A stretch of 8,570 nt of DNA from UBA1081 sp045537555 (lineage in GTDB: Bacteria; Bacillota; Clostridia; Oscillospirales; Acutalibacteraceae). The position numbers were made by a program, and so were the translations under genes. The notes beneath the pieces are model-generated. The model had not been told where the DNA came from and made no database searches. It saw nothing but the letters and a program-made list of their open reading frames with translations. The stretch lies in contig JAZSPR010000039.1 of assembly GCA_045537555.1 (NCBI GenBank), forward strand, positions 1-8,570, given 5' to 3'. Within the stretch, counting starts at the first letter, position 1. Each line of letters starts with the position of its first letter. Shown here piece by piece: positions 6,478 through 8,570 of the stretch.

Positions 6478-7524
6478 ATGAAAATGAACTCAAAACATAT
6501 TCTCGCATTGTTTATGGCTGTAGTAATACTGTGTTCTGTTGTATCTCCCGTAATATCGGTTGCTGAAGGTACAGATATCGGCATCAACAAAACTCTTATT
6601 TCAAAATCAGATTATGATGTTGTTACCGGCGTAACTGAATCTCATATTGTTACACAAAACAATGACGGCTCAAATCAGGTTCGCAGCTATGTTCTCGAAG
6701 TTGATCTGAACAATCCGGATGTAGGTATTATTGTCGGTTACAAAAACTATATGGATAATCTTACAGCTGTTCCCTCCTGGGGTGTGCAGACAGTTAGTGC
6801 TCAGGCTGCTGCTGCAGAGAATTACTATAAGAATATTAAAAAAATGTCAACTTTTGAAATTGTCGGCGGTGTCAACGGTGACTTCTTCAGCTTGCCTGCA
6901 GGCAATCCTAACGGTTATGTTGTCATGAACGGTATTACATATAATGCAACATATGAAGAGGACTTTGATGCATATTTTGCAATTCTTAACGACGGCACGG
7001 CGATTATCGACAGCGGTGAATTTCCCGCAAACGCAAAAGAAGTTATCAGCGGTCATTATGTTCTTTTAGAAGACGGAAAGATCAATCCCGAACTGTATGA
7101 TTATGAATTAAAGCACCCCAGAACATCTGTCGGCATCAAAGCGGACGGTACGGTTGTTCTTGTTGCGGCAGACGGTCGTCAGGAACCCGACTCATGCGGT
7201 CAGACTCTCGTGGAGAACGCACAGCAGATGCTTTCACTCGGTTGTGTAGATGCTATTCATCTGGACGGCGGCGGATCTACAACCCTCGTTTCGCAGCATG
7301 AGGGTGAGAAAAAGCTTTCGGTCAGAAACAGTCCCGCAGAAGGAAAGGAAAGAGCCGTCGGATCAACATTGCTTGTTTATTCTACTGCTGTTTCAGATTA
7401 TGCTTCTGACAGTAATGCCTGTGACAGATGCGGCGAAGTTCATGATAATTTTATTCAGGAAATTATCTGCTTTTTCAGAGATCTTTTTAATAGAATCATA
7501 AAATTATTTACAGGCGGTAATTAA
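6478..7524 (+). CDS. Secreted phosphodiester glycosidase (NAGPA-domain) with CxxCG-H C-terminal tail
   Basis: 348-aa exported protein of the NAGPA / phosphodiester glycosidase family (once called DUF2233, 'exopolysaccharide biosynthesis'). The human relative removes GlcNAc from GlcNAc-1-phospho-6-mannose; bacterial members act on sugar phosphodiesters and their targets are mostly unknown. A signal peptide ends near residue 29 (VISVA-EG). Family motifs are VNGDFF (132-137) followed by NPNGYVVMNG, RTSVGIKADG (from R215), and the signature HLDGGGSTTLV (D263, GGGS 264-267). After the domain comes CDRCGEVHD (C315, C318, H322), then a helix rich in Phe, Ile, Arg and Lys running to the C-terminus. 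C19 in the signal peptide is not a lipobox because Leu precedes it. It is the second gene after the metallophosphoesterase. The role in cell-wall or capsule phosphodiester turnover is inferred from the family and its neighbour. Confidence 0.88.
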   Translation: MKMNSKHILALFMAVVILCSVVSPVISVAEGTDIGINKTLISKSDYDVVTGVTESHIVTQNNDGSNQVRSYVLEVDLNNPDVGIIVGYKNYMDNLTAVPSWGVQTVSAQAAAAENYYKNIKKMSTFEIVGGVNGDFFSLPAGNPNGYVVMNGITYNATYEEDFDAYFAILNDGTAIIDSGEFPANAKEVISGHYVLLEDGKINPELYDYELKHPRTSVGIKADGTVVLVAADGRQEPDSCGQTLVENAQQMLSLGCVDAIHLDGGGSTTLVSQHEGEKKLSVRNSPAEGKERAVGSTLLVYSTAVSDYASDSNACDRCGEVHDNFIQEIICFFRDLFNRIIKLFTGGN

Positions 7525-7601
7525 CAGCTTCATCAACATATTTAAAAATGGGATGCAAAAAGTGCAGACCGCTAAAAACAAAAAAATCAAAGATTTGTAA
7601 T

Positions 7602-7646
7602 AAAAAAGGAGCTTGTAAAACTGAGTTTTTTACAAGCTCCTTTTTT
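7602..7646. terminator. Strong bidirectional intrinsic terminator
   Basis: Perfect 19-bp inverted repeat, 7602-7620 against 7628-7646, with a 7-base loop. The stem contains GGAGCTTGTAAAA and its outer part is six A/T pairs, so a T run follows the stem on either strand. It sits between the stop codons of the converging genes (7524 on plus, 7672 on minus) and should end both transcripts. The rest of the 7525-7671 gap holds nothing recognisable. Confidence 0.92.
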
Positions 7647-7671
7647 ATCAGATTGCACCATCAACCGATGG

Positions 7672-8418
7672 TTATATATGAGGAATAAGTTCAGGTTCTG
7701 AAAGTGAAATATTATAACCGTCAAAATTGAGTTTTGCTCTGAGTGTAATATCAAGATTCACTTTGCCGTAATCATTCACTTCGTCACCGCTTCTGACTGT
7801 GGGAATGATTTTTACATATATTTTGCCGTCAACCAGTTCATACTCTACATTTTCGCTGTATGAAACACCGTCATAAACAAGCTTTTCAAAGCTTTCACTC
7901 AGGTCGAATGAAAAGCTTATCCCGTTTGCCGTAAATGTCACGGCATTATTTGCAAATGAATGCACAACAATGTTTCTTGCATATGAATTGAACTCTTCTT
8001 CATTGACTTTATAAACATCGTCAAAATCACCGTCTGAAACAATTCTCAGGTCTTCAATACTCACGCCGTCATTTTTCGTGTATGTCACAACGGCAATATC
8101 TTCAGTATTGTTACCGTCAAAACTACCTTTGAAGAAACGAGGCTGACGGTATTCGGAACATGAATAAGCCCAGTCGTAATAATGCCCTGCGCCGTTTTTA
8201 TAAAGAATCACACCTTCGGGACGGATTCCGTAAAGATAAAGTTCATCTTCATCATCTTCGGCAAGAAGAGGGATAAGCTCTTCCTTTTCGGTCTCTTCTT
8301 CAATTTCCGAATAACTTTCAGAAGGATTCTCCTCGGGAGGATTTTCATAATTCAATGTGCAACCCGTAACACAGGCAACACAAAGAAGAAATGCAATAAC
8401 AGCAATATATTTTTTCAT
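7672..8418 (-). CDS. Lipoprotein of unknown function
   Basis: 248-aa predicted lipoprotein. MKK plus a hydrophobic stretch ends in the lipobox VTGC, so C20 should be lipidated and the protein anchored outside the membrane. Residues 25-59 are a low-complexity acidic linker rich in Glu, Asp, Pro and Ser. The folded part follows. D101-D107 (DGNNTED) followed by IAVVTY and GVSIEDLRIV (118-127) resembles the Asp/Asn-rich loop and strand of FG-GAP/VCBS-type modules, and resembles clostridial lipoproteins of the form DxDGxxELAV...GTGVSVEELHI that I recall; this is inference, not a family assignment. The C-terminal half is beta-rich with alternating polar and hydrophobic residues. No catalytic motif is seen. 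The start is fixed by the signal peptide, although the ribosome-binding site is weak. It is transcribed alone, towards the phosphodiester glycosidase gene. Confidence 0.85.
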   Translation of the reverse strand: MKKYIAVIAFLLCVACVTGCTLNYENPPEENPSESYSEIEEETEKEELIPLLAEDDEDELYLYGIRPEGVILYKNGAGHYYDWAYSCSEYRQPRFFKGSFDGNNTEDIAVVTYTKNDGVSIEDLRIVSDGDFDDVYKVNEEEFNSYARNIVVHSFANNAVTFTANGISFSFDLSESFEKLVYDGVSYSENVEYELVDGKIYVKIIPTVRSGDEVNDYGKVNLDITLRAKLNFDGYNISLSEPELIPHI

Positions 8419-8436
8419 ATAATCAACTCACAAATC

Positions 8437-8467
8437 AGAATTTGTCGAGGTCCCCTCGACAAATTCT
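8437..8467. repeat. Perfect 14-bp inverted repeat upstream of the lipoprotein gene
   Basis: Arms at 8437-8450 and 8454-8467 pair perfectly around a 3-base loop (TCC on plus, GGA on minus). The inverted repeat ends 18 bases before the lipoprotein start codon, so it would lie in the 5' leader if transcription starts upstream. The right arm contains CTCGACAAATT, also present at 122-132. It could be the terminal palindrome of the edge repeat, a leader hairpin or an operator. Confidence 0.85.
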
Positions 8468-8570
8468 TTAATTAGTAATTAGTAATGATTAATGAGTAAT
8501 GAATGAAAGGGCTACGCCCTTTAAATCCCATTATAGAGCGAAGCGGAACATAAGTCGCTTGCGACTTCCG
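8455..8570. repeat. Hairpin-rich intergenic repeat, right copy
   Basis: From about 8470 there is a run of ATTAGTA/ATGAGTA-like short repeats. The hairpin AAAGGGC-TAC-GCCCTTT follows at 8506-8522, then a CCCATTATA spacer, and then a second hairpin AAGTCGC-TT-GCGACTT (8552-8567). Outer bases CGGA (8544-8547) and TCCG (8567-8570) can also pair. Part order and orientation match the left-edge repeat, and the first hairpin differs only in its loop. It continues past the window edge. No coding sequence is seen. Confidence 0.7.

Noticed and set aside
6532..6534. Cys19 of the phosphodiester glycosidase as a lipobox cysteine
   Set aside because: The preceding residues are V-I-L, and Leu at -1 does not fit a lipobox; a signal peptidase I site near residue 29 fits better.
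8469..8508. Short ATTAGTA/ATGAGTA-like repeats as a possible CRISPR or iteron array
   Set aside because: Units are only about 7 bases, irregular and without spacers; better explained as part of the intergenic repeat.

Overview
The window looks like chromosomal DNA from an AT-rich, Gram-positive anaerobe of the class Clostridia, most likely a gut Oscillospiraceae/Ruminococcaceae-type bacterium. Three things point there. Ribosome-binding sites are strong (GGAGG, GAGGTG). The secreted proteins have Gram-positive style signal peptides and a lipobox. One secreted protein ends in a Cys-x-x-Cys-Gly-x-x-His plus amphipathic-helix tail of a kind I associate with clostridial secreted proteins. The taxon is inferred from style, not from a marker gene.

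Left half, minus strand (138-4412): a two-gene glucan-degradation operon. glgP (glycogen/maltodextrin phosphorylase, 805 aa) comes first. Three bases after its stop codon a GH13 alpha-glucan hydrolase (617 aa, neopullulanase/cyclomaltodextrinase/amylopullulanase-like) begins. Neither has a signal peptide, so both should work in the cytoplasm. The hydrolase would cut or debranch alpha-glucans and the phosphorylase would release glucose-1-phosphate from the chain ends. A good sigma-A-type promoter (TTGAAA-17-TACAAT) lies upstream of glgP.

Centre to right, plus strand (4713-7524): a divergently transcribed two-gene unit for exported proteins. The first is a calcineurin-like metallophosphoesterase with a signal peptide, a complete set of metal-site motifs and a long helical C-terminal region of unknown function. 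Forty-three bases later comes a secreted phosphodiester glycosidase of the NAGPA (GlcNAc-1-phosphodiester 'uncovering enzyme'-like) family. Both end in a short Phe/Ile-rich basic amphipathic helix. Both folds act on phosphoesters or phosphodiesters, so the pair may process a phosphodiester-linked surface or environmental glycan. This is the most interesting part of the window.

Right end, minus strand (7672-8418): a 248-aa lipoprotein of unknown function, convergent with the pair above. It is separated from the pair by a very strong bidirectional terminator with 19-bp arms.

Both window edges (1-132 and 8437-8570) carry non-coding, hairpin-rich repeats. They share one order of parts: an AAAGGGC/GCCCTTT hairpin, a CCCATT-TATA-like spacer, then a second hairpin ending in CTTCCG. 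They also share the 11-mer CTCGACAAATT. They look like two copies of one dispersed intergenic repeat family in the same orientation. No rRNA, tRNA, CRISPR, transposase or phage gene was seen.
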